NCBI GenBank assembly: GCA_965198325.1
Contig: CBDAPE010000012.1
Location: 224,364-288,363, forward strand
Direction: 5' to 3'
DNA: 64,000 nucleotides
Origin: CBDAPE01 sp965198325
GTDB lineage: Bacteria; Pseudomonadota; Alphaproteobacteria; UBA828; JAPUJA01
Part shown: piece after piece, positions 18,950-27,550 of the stretch
Layout of the letters: each line of letters starts with the position of its first letter
Numbering within the stretch: the stretch's first letter is position 1
Notes under the pieces: model-generated
Database searches by the model: none
What the model was told of the DNA's origin: nothing
What the model saw: the letters and a program-made list of their open reading frames with translations, nothing else
Position numbers and translations under genes: made by a program

Positions 18950-20299
18950 TCATGCCGGGGCTGGCGGCGGCCTGAGCCGGTCGATACGGCGCAGGATGTC
19001 GGCGAACAGGTCACGAGGAATGACAACCTCGGCCATCTGGAACGTGACGTAGCGCCCGTGGCGCACGATCTTCGCTCCGATCTTGATGAGCTTCTCTCGC
19101 AGGCTGGTCAGTGACCACTGTTTCACGGCATCGGGCAGCGCGAGGGTGCGCATGAAGTTGCCGAGGTTGTAAGCGAGCGCGTGAAGCTGGAGGCGAACGG
19201 CATTGTGGTCGAACCTGCGGCACGACAGGCGTGTCCACCGGATCGCGTTTTTGCCCTCCTTGATCCAGTGCTCAGCCGTGCCGCGCTGATTGTAGAACGC
19301 GACCACCCGCTCGGCAGGGCGGCCCAGGTTGGTGACTATGAACCCGACCCTCGGGTACAACTCACCCGGATGCCACTCGACCTTGGCGACGATGCGGCGG
19401 GGCTTGTCCCAGGTTCCGGCCTGATAACTGAAGCTGGCATGATACCGGCGCACGTCCTTGGGCGGCCTGCCGACGGGGCGCTTCAGGAGATGAGCGATGC
19501 TCTCTTGCAGCACCTTGTTGGCGGGCAGCCGGATGGCGTAGAGCATGCCTTCGGCTTCGAGGTAGTCGTAGATCTCCGGTGAGGCGAAGGCCGCATCGCC
19601 GCGGAAGTAGAGGCGGATGGCTCGTTCCTTGTAACGTTCGACCACCGGTACCAGGACATCACGCCATCCGTGGGCGCTGTGCACGTTGCCGGGGCGCAGC
19701 GCGCAACGCTCCAGATCGCCGAACTGGTTGAACACGAACAGCGGGTGATAGCAGGTGCAGCCGAAGTGGCCGTTATAGGCCGTGCCCTCCTGCTCACCGA
19801 ATGTCGGGCTGACGGAGCTGTCCATGTCGAGCACCACGCGCCTCGGCGGATCGTGGTCGTGAACCCGGTCGATCCACGTCCCCGACAGGTCCGCAAGGGC
19901 CGCGAGGTTCTCGTTGTTCGCCAGCAGCTCGGTCTCGAACCGCCCCATCTGGCTGGTCGATGCCCCGCCGCGCTCGACCGCCTTGCCGCCGACGATCCAG
20001 CGCATCGCGGGATCACGCCCGAGCCGGTCGGCGTCGTTGACATCCTCGTAGCCGGCGAGACGCCCATAGACGGACTGGCGAAGGAGACTGACGATGCCGT
20101 GCCAGCCGTTCCTGCCTGTGCGGCTATCCGCGAGCACGCCGCCCGCCAGTGCGGTCAGCCCGAGCGCGTCGTCCAGTTCGCGATAAGCGAGCAACCCCGC
20201 GCCGGAGGTCGCCTGCGATCCGTGGAACTCCAGTTTCAGGCGGCGGTCGAAAAGGGGCCGGAGTGGCCCATGATCCGATTCACCCTCCGGGTTCCGCAT
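18950..20299 (-). CDS. IS1380-family transposase
   Basis: Full-length (449-residue) DDE transposase. It has the N-terminal GLLAYRELDDALGLT region, the catalytic Asp in VVLDMDSSVSPTFGEQEG, the second Asp in LYFRGDAAFASPEIYDYLE, and YNQRGTAEHWIKEGKNAI with the catalytic Glu. I could not locate the terminal inverted repeats, so the element limits are not given. It lies inside the AT-rich accessory stretch between IS21 copy 1 and tRNA-Met. Confidence 0.9.
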   Translation of the reverse strand: MRNPEGESDHGPLRPLFDRRLKLEFHGSQATSGAGLLAYRELDDALGLTALAGGVLADSRTGRNGWHGIVSLLRQSVYGRLAGYEDVNDADRLGRDPAMRWIVGGKAVERGGASTSQMGRFETELLANNENLAALADLSGTWIDRVHDHDPPRRVVLDMDSSVSPTFGEQEGTAYNGHFGCTCYHPLFVFNQFGDLERCALRPGNVHSAHGWRDVLVPVVERYKERAIRLYFRGDAAFASPEIYDYLEAEGMLYAIRLPANKVLQESIAHLLKRPVGRPPKDVRRYHASFSYQAGTWDKPRRIVAKVEWHPGELYPRVGFIVTNLGRPAERVVAFYNQRGTAEHWIKEGKNAIRWTRLSCRRFDHNAVRLQLHALAYNLGNFMRTLALPDAVKQWSLTSLREKLIKIGAKIVRHGRYVTFQMAEVVIPRDLFADILRRIDRLRPPPAPA

Positions 20300-20375
20300 C
20301 CGAGCCGCCCTCCGACACCCTCAAGCCAGTGATTCTTGTAGCAGAATCGTGCCAATCAGGCATCAGGCGAAGCGG

Positions 20376-20597
20376 TCACTTGGGAAATGCGGGCTTAGAT
20401 GCCTTAGTGCCCAGCCTAAATCCGTACTTGTCACGGCCGTCCAGCCCCGACAGCGCGTTTGACTGCTTGTAGAGGTATCGACTATTAGCCAAACACGAGA
20501 TCGTATAATCTCGCCCCTCGACGGCCTTGTCGCCAAAGTCGGCTAAAGCGGCACGTCGAGCGTTCGATTTTCGGGTGTAAGTTTGTTTGCCATCCAT
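20376..20597 (-). CDS. Small hypothetical protein
   Basis: The ATG at 20597 has a perfect AGGAGG seven bases upstream (20605-20610), good evidence for translation. The first half (KQTYTRKSNARRAALADFG, then EGRDYTIS) is basic and looks like a genuine small protein. The second half (from CLANSRYLY) has a different character and overlaps a stretch resembling a 23S rRNA hairpin. The gene may therefore be a fusion or have an altered 3' end. No function can be assigned. Confidence 0.45.
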   Translation of the reverse strand: MDGKQTYTRKSNARRAALADFGDKAVEGRDYTISCLANSRYLYKQSNALSGLDGRDKYGFRLGTKASKPAFPK

Positions 20598-20787
20598 CGG
20601 TCGGCCTCCTGCGAAAGGAACCGACATATTCGATTAAAGCATCGCTGCACGATGCTCGAGAGAAAAATTCCCGTATTCTTCAGAGATAGAATTCGAATAC
20701 GGCACGAGGCGTTCAAACGAAATAATCCGGCCAGCCTGACACAATTGCACGCCAGTTACGCTCGAAATTATTCTATTAGAGAGTATG

Positions 20788-21460
20788 TTACTTCCAGTTA
20801 CAGGCTATTTGCAGCGGAGAAATAGCTGCTGTCAATCCACGAACATCGAACACAGCGGTCACGGGGCTTTCGCTGTAAGGTGTAGTTTGAGCAACGAACT
20901 GATAAACAGCTTATTAACCTACGAATAAAGTCGACGCCAGACTCGGGATAAAATGTCGAAAGGCCATCTGTTGAAATAAGCCATCTTTTCTCGGTTGAAC
21001 TTTCCTTGCCTAGTCGCGTTACAACACGAACACGATCACCGAGGTAGTCATTCCACCTGATAAACACTTCTGTCTGGTTACTTAAACATCGGAGGATCAA
21101 AATTATTGGGTCCCCCCAAGTGGAGGTGCCTGAATCGCTAATCAAATACAATTTAACTGACCGAGAATCATCTATAGGGTTGATCTCCTCGATGATCTCC
21201 CATTTTCCAGTGCCTTCGATATCTGTCGAAACGTTAATAGGTCTAACGATTCCTAGTTCGTATGCCAAGTCATCAAAGCATTCAAGCCTACTCAAATCTC
21301 CTTCAATCGCAGCGCAGGTAGCTATGCACTTTTCAAAAGGCATTGTTTCACTAAACGCTGATGTGGCGCAAAAAACTACTAGCGCAAGAGAACATAAACC
21401 CTTCGAGAATAGGCGAAATGTTATAGGCCACGATTTAAGCCAATTATTCACATTTAACAC
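20788..21460 (-). pseudogene. TagO/VasI-like (T6SS-associated) protein, frameshifted
   Basis: Secreted protein with a signal peptide (LALVVFCATSAFSE), a CAAIEGDLSRLECFDDLAYE motif and a VasI-type domain (KWEIIEEINPIDDSRSVKLY, then RWLISTDGLSTFYPESGVDF). The family is linked to type VI secretion but also occurs alone. After FIRRL the frame degenerates. The expected ending, TPYSESPVTAVFDVRGLTAA to CNWK and a stop at 20788-20790, is present in another frame. One indel within about 20892-20916 explains this. No other T6SS gene is in the window. The DNA is AT-rich. The frameshift could be a sequencing error. Confidence 0.72.
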
Positions 21461-21727
21461 TCGTGCTAACGTTGATATCGGCCATGTGGTAGCTGGGAAC
21501 CGGCGACGAGAAGCATTTAATAGCCTTTGCCGTCAGGGCGGCCTTTCATTTTTCCTAGATTACCGATCCATCCGGAATAAATCTAACGTGGTTAGAACTG
21601 CTATGAGCCACAGTCAACTCAATGTTGCATCTTTGTTGCGCGGACTTGCCGGTACTACCTGTAACCCATTGTAATTGGGTGCTTCCTTGTCGGAGAAATT
21701 TGCGGCGAAAAATGGAAGTTCAAAAGA

Positions 21728-21763
21728 AAGAAAAAACCCGCTAAGTTGTTGACTCAGCGGGCT
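21728..21763 (-). terminator. Rho-independent terminator of tRNA-Met
   Basis: On the minus strand, AGCCCGCT pairs with AGCGGGT around an 11-14 base loop (21736-21763), followed by a run of six T. It lies eight bases beyond the tRNA 3' end. Between this hairpin and the tagO-like gene (21461-21727) I see nothing recognisable. Confidence 0.8.
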
Positions 21764-21770
21764 TTCTCAA

Positions 21771-21846
21771 TGGTAGCGGAGGCCGGACTCGAACCAGCGA
21801 CCCACGGATTATGATTCCGCTGCTCTACCAACTGAGCTACTCCGCC
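21771..21846 (-). tRNA. tRNA-Met (CAT)
   Basis: A 76-base elongator-type tRNA on the minus strand. It has acceptor stem GGCGGAG/CTCCGCT, D-loop AGTTGGTAGA, anticodon loop with CAT, T-loop GGTTCGAGTCC and encoded CCA (21771-21773). Its 3' end faces the AT-rich accessory stretch. Confidence 0.97.
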
Positions 21847-21898
21847 GCAAATCGGGTGAGTGGATATAGGGTGGGAGGCTTTGCCCTGTCAAGGCCGC

Positions 21899-23038
21899 TC
21901 AGGCTGCGGCGGTGGAAGCACGTCCGGCGGCCGCGGGAGATCGTTCGATCCAGCCACCGCCCAGCACTCGCTCGTCGTCATAGACGACGCAAGCCTGACC
22001 GGGCGCGATCCCTGCCTGGGGCTCGTCGAGCCGGACCGTGATCCGGCTCTTGCCCAGCGCGAAAACGGTCGCGTCGGCCGGCGTCTGGGTCGAGCGCAGC
22101 TTGACCTGAACCGCCCGGCCCGACGCGTCGAGCGGCCGGACATCGAGCCAGACGACGTCTTTTGCGCTCAGCCGGTTGATCCCGAGCGCGTCGCGCGGCC
22201 CGACGACGACCCGTCGGCTCTCGGGCTCGAGGCGCAGCACATAAAGCGGTTCGGACGCTGCAAGACCGAGACCTTTGCGTTGCCCGACCGTGTAACCGAT
22301 GATGCCGGCGTGCCGGCCAAGCACGGTTTCCTCGCGATCGACGATGTCGCCGGGTTCGCAAGCGCCGGGTCGCAGCTTGGTCACGACGTCGGCATACCGC
22401 CCCTCCGGCACGAAGCAGATATCCTGGCTATCGGGCTTGGCCGCAACGGGCAAATCGAGCCGTTCGGCAAGGCTGCGCACCGCGTCCTTCGTGAAATCGC
22501 CCAGCGGAAATCGCAGCAGATCGAGCTGCTCGCGCGTCGTCGCGAACAGGAAATAGCTCTGATCCCGACCGCTATCTGCGGCGCGCAACAGTTCGGGGCC
22601 GTGCCCACCGTCGCGCCGGCGAACGTAGTGGCCGGTGGCGAGCACATCCGCACCGAGATCGATCGCGGTCGCAAGCAAGTCCCGGAACTTGACCGTCTGA
22701 TTACAGCGCACGCAGGGGATCGGCGTTTCGCCGCGCAGGTAACTGTCGGCGAAGTCGTCGATTACGGATTTGCGGAACCGGCTTTCGTAATCGAGCACAT
22801 AATGGGGGATCGCGAGGCGCTCCGCCACGCGCCGGGCATCGTGGATATCCTGGCCCGCACAACACGCTTTCGGCCGACCCGTCGCCGCCCCGTGATCGTA
22901 AAGCTGCAACGTGATTCCGACGACATCATAGCCCTGCTCCACGAGCAGGGCCGCGGTCACGGATGAATCGACCCCACCCGACATCGCCACGGCGACACGG
23001 GTTTTGGCCGGCTCTTTACCAATTCCCAATGAATTCAT
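21899..23038 (-). CDS. mnmA: tRNA-specific 2-thiouridylase MnmA
   Basis: A 379-residue enzyme that installs 2-thiouridine at the wobble position of tRNA-Lys, -Glu and -Gln, with sulfur passed on from a cysteine desulfurase. The PP-loop motif AMSGGVDSSV is near residue 18. The catalytic cysteines lie in TPIPCVRCNQTVKF and SQDICFVPEG. ATG 23038 was chosen because the upstream extension is not conserved in character. Two cysteine desulfurases lie 5 kb away. Confidence 0.96.
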   Translation of the reverse strand: MNSLGIGKEPAKTRVAVAMSGGVDSSVTAALLVEQGYDVVGITLQLYDHGAATGRPKACCAGQDIHDARRVAERLAIPHYVLDYESRFRKSVIDDFADSYLRGETPIPCVRCNQTVKFRDLLATAIDLGADVLATGHYVRRRDGGHGPELLRAADSGRDQSYFLFATTREQLDLLRFPLGDFTKDAVRSLAERLDLPVAAKPDSQDICFVPEGRYADVVTKLRPGACEPGDIVDREETVLGRHAGIIGYTVGQRKGLGLAASEPLYVLRLEPESRRVVVGPRDALGINRLSAKDVVWLDVRPLDASGRAVQVKLRSTQTPADATVFALGKSRITVRLDEPQAGIAPGQACVVYDDERVLGGGWIERSPAAAGRASTAAA

Positions 23039-23176
23039 GGCTCGAATATAGGGATTCGAACCACCGGGGCAAGCACGACACGCTACCCGCGCATTGCGCG
23101 GCAGGGTAGTATCCACCCACCGGCACGTGCGTAATGTCGGATCGATGCACGGAATCAAGAGTAAGGGACGGGACCT

Positions 23177-24242
23177 GTGTCGGAGCTGACGGATAAACTC
23201 CAGGGTATCCTAGACGCGTACATCGAAACGGGCATAACCGGTGCGTCGCTTGCTTTGCATAACCCCGGAGAACCCGAAATCCGGCTTGCCGCGGGGGTCG
23301 CCGATCGCGCCACAGGCGCACCCATGGCACCCCGGCACCTGTTCAAGGCGGCGGAGTTGCGGCAAGACCTTCACGGCGGCCGCGATCATGCAAATGGTCG
23401 ACGAGGGCATTCTCCGTCTGGACGAGCCGATGACTCGCTGGTTTCCCGACCTGCCCCTCGCCGAGCGGATCAACGTGCGGTCCCTCCTGAATCACCGCAG
23501 TGGCCTGCCCGAATATGAAGACCTCCTCGATGTTCAAATCGACCGGTTCTGGACGCCGGACGAGATCTTCGACTTCGCCATGAAATCCGGCCGCCAAACC
23601 GAGCCCGGGAAATTTTCCTACAACAACGCCGGCTATATCCTGGCCGGGCGGATTATCGAACGCGAGACCGGTGAAAGTTACACGCGCCAGATGCGCAAAC
23701 GCTTCTTCAATCCCCTGCGGCTGGAAAACAGCTGGTCGGCGAGCGGCGAAGCCTTTCCGCTCGATCGGCTTGCCCGGTGTTACTTGCACAATGGGGAGCC
23801 GCCCCAGGAATCGACGAGCTGGTTTCCCTTCTCGGCGATCTGGGCGGCTGGCGGCCTGGTCACGACACCGTCCGATCTGGTGCGCTGGCTCGATGCCCTG
23901 TTCGGCGGCCGCGTCGTGCCCGAAGACCTTCTGGCGGAGATGACCCGCAACATCAAGCCAGCCGAAATGCCGGGCACGCAGATCAGCCACAACGGGCCCG
24001 GAATTCTCGTCTCTACTTTCGACGACGGCCTCGTAATCAAGGGCCATCTGGGCCAGCTTCGCGGCTTCGTCACCATGAAGGCGCGTCACGAGCCGAGTGG
24101 AATTTCTGCAGCACTGTCCCAAAATTCAAGCTCGCAAAACGTCACCGATCCCTATTGTGCCGGTATCCACGACGTCTTCGCCGATTTGCTTCGCACCGCC
24201 GGCGCACGCCCTTCATCGCAGGCCGACCAGGACGCCTGCTGA
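23177..24242 (+). pseudogene. Beta-lactamase-family serine hydrolase, frameshifted
   Basis: PF00144-type serine hydrolase (class C beta-lactamase/esterase fold). The first frame (GTG 23177) gives the N-terminus to about residue 58; the rest is in another frame from about 23350. One extra base in a GGCGGCGG-rich stretch would explain it. After correction the SxxK motif (SCGKTFTAA), YxN (SYNNAGYI) and HxG (GHLGQLRG) are all present, so the ancestral protein was complete. It may be a recent pseudogene or a base-calling error. Confidence 0.78.
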
Positions 24243-24296
24243 CAATCATCTCAACCGGCGTAGAATGAGCCGGCCAGCCGATGAGGAGGCCCGGCC

Positions 24297-24859
24297 ATGC
24301 GAAGGCTCTTGAGGTCAGCCGGCGCAGTCCTGAGCGTCGTGCTTCTATCCGCCTGCATTCCGGAATCGCGGGAATCGCTTTCCGGGCCGGAGGACTGGTA
24401 CGCCGATACCGCATTGGTCGGCACCTGGTACGCCTTGGTCGATGAAGAGGTGGATACTGGCTCGATATCGAGTCACGCACCGAGGGAACGCTCTCGGTCA
24501 CGCTGACGGAGGACTGGGGCGACGGGTATGGCTCGGACGTCACCGACTACGTGGTCTTTTTCGCGGACGTCGGTGGTTTCTACGTCGCGAATATCGAATT
24601 TTTCGACGACCTGGGCTCGCTCTACATATTTGCCGATTACAACCTGAATGACGACGGATCGCTTTCGATTTGGTTCATGGACCAGTCGCTGATCGTCGAG
24701 GAAGTCGAGCAGGGCTACCTGCGGGGCGCGATTACCTATGACGAATTCGACGACTACGTGACTCTCACCGAGGATCGCTCAACCCTCCTCTCCCTGATCC
24801 AGCACTACGACCGGGAGACGCTATTCAGTCTCGCGTGGGGTCCGTTTTACCGACAGTAG
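24297..24859 (+). pseudogene. Lipoprotein, frameshifted
   Basis: The N-terminus has a lipoprotein signal (SVVLLSACIPES, lipobox Cys at residue 20) followed by VGTWYALVDEE. The frame then breaks near 24445-24457, and coding continues in another frame as YWLDIESRTEGTLSVTLTED and onward to the stop at 24859. The mature part is acidic and beta-rich, of lipocalin-like size, but no family was recognised. Its 3' end overlaps the convergent antiporter gene by 35 bases. Confidence 0.6.
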
Positions 24860-26084
24860 GATCGTCGTTCGCCGGCAACATCCTTGTGAGCAGGACCTTC
24901 AAGTCTATCGGTGCGGTCAAGCAAGTCGCCACAACCACGAGGATCATCGCAGAAAATATGTCGTCGGGAACCGCCCAGGCTCCGAGATGGCGACCCTCCT
25001 GCATCACGACAAGCGCGATCTCGGCCCGCGGGACCATGCTCACTCCGATGAGCCCTGCGCCGGCCCATCCGTCGATCGGCAAGGCAGGTAGACCGGCGCC
25101 AAGCAGCTTCCCCAGCACGGCGACCGCGACCAGGACGCCGCCCACGCCCGCGGCACCGCCGAGCGTGTCCGGGTCGATTTGCAGTCCGATACCGATGAAG
25201 AAGAACGGCACGAAGAGTTGGTAAAGCCCGTCGAACGACGCGTCGACGCGCACGGCCCTGGGATCACGGGTGAACACGATTCCCGCGAACAACGCACCCA
25301 GCGCCAGGGAAAATCCGAGCAATCCCGCAACGGCCGCGATAATCAGACCGATCCCCACGACCGGGAGAAGCGGATCCGGCGAGGGCTCCGCGCGGCTCAA
25401 AAAATCAGTGATGGGACGCTCGAAATAGCGCGCGAAGAGAAAAGATATCGCACCAAACAGGGCGGTCTTGAGGGCAATCAACGCCGCCGCCCAGCCAGCC
25501 ACCGCGAGAACCGGCTCGCCGCTCGGCGCGGCCAGAACGGGCGCCATGGCAAACAGCAGGAGCATGAGGGCGACCGCGGAAATGTCGTCGAGTTCGGCGA
25601 CGTCGATCAGCAAGTTACCGCGGCGCGACTTGATGGCCCCCGCATCCTGCCAGACCTAGACGCTGACCCCGATGCTGGTCGCCGTCAGCGCGACGCCGGC
25701 GAACAGACTTGGAATCAGGGGAAACGCAAGCAGATACCGGGCCGCCACATAACCCAACACACCGGAGAGTGTGACGTTGCCGATCCAGATCGCCACCGCC
25801 CTGGGTAATTCGCCAATCAACCCCCTCACATTGGTCTCCAAGCCGACGCGAAACAGCAGCGCGAAAATGCCGATTCCGGCCAGCACGCCGAGCGCGCCCA
25901 TGAGATTGTCGGAGAGGTAGTCCCAGTGGGAATCCGCCAGCCGGATCACGAAGCCCAGAACGATAAATCCAATGAGCGGCGGAACGCCGACCCGGCGGAA
26001 CACGGCACGCACGCCGACCGCAGCGACGACGATCGCGCCGATCACCAGAATGGACAGCGAAAGGGGCTCGATCCCGTGGTTCAT
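24825..26084 (-). pseudogene. CPA2 (Kef-type) cation:proton antiporter with in-frame TAG
   Basis: Multi-helix membrane antiporter of about 419 codons. It has GVPPLIGFIVLGFVI at the N-terminus, ALTATSIGVSV before the break and LIDVAELDDISAVALMLLL after it. A TAG at 25656-25658 interrupts the conserved TSIGVSVxVWxDAGAI region in a single continuous frame. The gene as read encodes only the first 142 residues. It is followed by the universal stress gene in the opposite transcriptional sense of reading order (USP upstream). Confidence 0.8.
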
Positions 26085-26112
26085 CGCCGCTCCGTGGGCC
26101 CGTCGGCCCGCT

Positions 26113-26937
26113 CTAGTGCGCCATCAGCACCGAGACCGGCAGACGGGCGAGAACCTCCTTGGTCACACCGCCCAGGACGAACTCCTGAAACCGGGAATGG
26201 CCATAGGCACCCATGACGAGAAGATCGGCACCGCTGTCAAGCACTTCGGTCATCTATGCCTGACCCGTCTCCACGTGATGGGCCACGGTGTGCTTGGCCT
26301 CGGCCTTCACCCCGTGTCGGGCTAGGTGCGTACAGATATCGGCGCCCGGGATGTGTTCGTTTTCCGGCGAGTTGATGCTGAAAACGATCACCCGCCCGGC
26401 TTCGCTCAGCAGCGGCATCGCATCCCGCAGCGCCCGACTTGCTTCGCGGCTGCCATTCCACGCTACCACGACTTGGCTTCCAATCGTGGCAGGCGCATTC
26501 GCGGTCGGCACGATCAGCAGCGGGCCGCCCACGTTCAACGATAGGCGGCCGATCGTGCCGACGGCATCTTTCGCCAGCGCCGGATCCCCGGGCATTCCGA
26601 CGGCAACAAGATCGGTATAGCGCCCCTGCGTCTCGGTGGGATCGCCCTCGCCCCGATCGATCGCTTCGCGCCATTCGGCCGAGACAGCCGCCGCTTCCGT
26701 CGAGGCGAGAAATTTCCATTTCAGCTTGGCCGCCGCGTCCCGTTCGGCCGCTTCATAGTTATGCACCATGTCGAGCGGAATTTCGACGGTCGCAAAGCTC
26801 GGAAGATCGGGCGCCTGGAGGACGAACAGACCGGTGAGGTGTGCGTTCCGGCGTTTCGCGATCTCGACGATCCGGTCGCGCCAGGCGTCGCCGCCCGTGG
26901 CGCTGTCGAGCCGCAGAAGAACGTCGCGTATCGTCAC
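26113..26937 (-). pseudogene. Universal stress protein with in-frame TAG
   Basis: Tandem UspA-type protein of 274 codons. The N-terminal domain starts MTIRDVLLRLDSATGG and the second starts near residue 140. A TAG at 26254-26256 interrupts the frame, which then continues with DSGADLLVMGAYGHSRFQEF, carrying the conserved nucleotide-binding Gly/Ser motif of the second domain, to a stop at 26113-26115. The shortened product would lack the final strand and ATP loop. It lies 28 bases upstream of the antiporter gene, and both are interrupted by TAG. Confidence 0.8.
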
Positions 26938-27114
26938 CCTGCAGTCTCCTTTCGGGTGCCGTAACCAGCCTGCCGGCGGGGCGGCGGCGCCCCGACCAGA
27001 CCGAGCCGGCCCATCGCCGCCAGACTAACCCCGTGGACCGGCCGGATACATTGACGCAGATCAAGTCTGAGAGCACACGGCCGCAGGCGATCCGCCGACC
27101 GGTCGTCCAACAGC

Positions 27115-27450
27115 CTATCTGCCGCTCCGCATGTCGTGAGTTTCCGTCGGCAACGCGACGGTCAAACCGTCGAGCTCTTCGGTCATGATGATCTGGCAGC
27201 CCAGACGGGAAGTCGGCGTCAGGCCGAAGGCGAGATCGAGCATGTCCTCCTCGTCTTCCGTCGGCTCCGGGATGCGGTCGAAATCCTCCGGATCGACGAC
27301 CACATGACAGGTCGAGCACGCAAGCGAACCCTCGCAGGCCCCCTCGAGGTCAATATTGTTCTGGTGCGCAATCTCCATCACCGACAGGCCCACGGGAACG
27401 TCGAACTCGTGACGCGTCCCATTGAGCTCGACGAAGGCGATTTTCGGCAT
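27115..27450 (-). CDS. fdx: [2Fe-2S] ferredoxin (adrenodoxin type)
   Basis: A 111-residue electron carrier for iron-sulfur cluster assembly. The four cluster ligands are C39, C45, C48 (C-x5-C-x2-C) and C85, with the LEGACEGSLACSTCHVVV signature. It is last in the group cysE-iscR-desulfurase-iscS-fdx on the minus strand, 100 bases after iscS. The 26938-27114 region behind it shows nothing recognisable. Confidence 0.94.
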   Translation of the reverse strand: MPKIAFVELNGTRHEFDVPVGLSVMEIAHQNNIDLEGACEGSLACSTCHVVVDPEDFDRIPEPTEDEEDMLDLAFGLTPTSRLGCQIIMTEELDGLTVALPTETHDMRSGR

Positions 27451-27550
27451 CGCACCAGCCTCTATACGTCACTTGCGTTCCGGCGTCGGGAAGTCCCCGC
27501 CCGGCGGCTAATAGATGAGGCGCGAGCCCGCGCCTGTCCAGAGATTTTCT

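Noticed and set aside
20788..21460. Type VI secretion locus
   Set aside because: Only a tagO-like gene is present; no sheath, Hcp, VgrG or ClpV genes occur in the window.
24825..26937. Genome-wide recoding of TAG
   Set aside because: TAG is a working stop at several intact genes here, such as lpxD and fabZ, where the next start codon follows directly.
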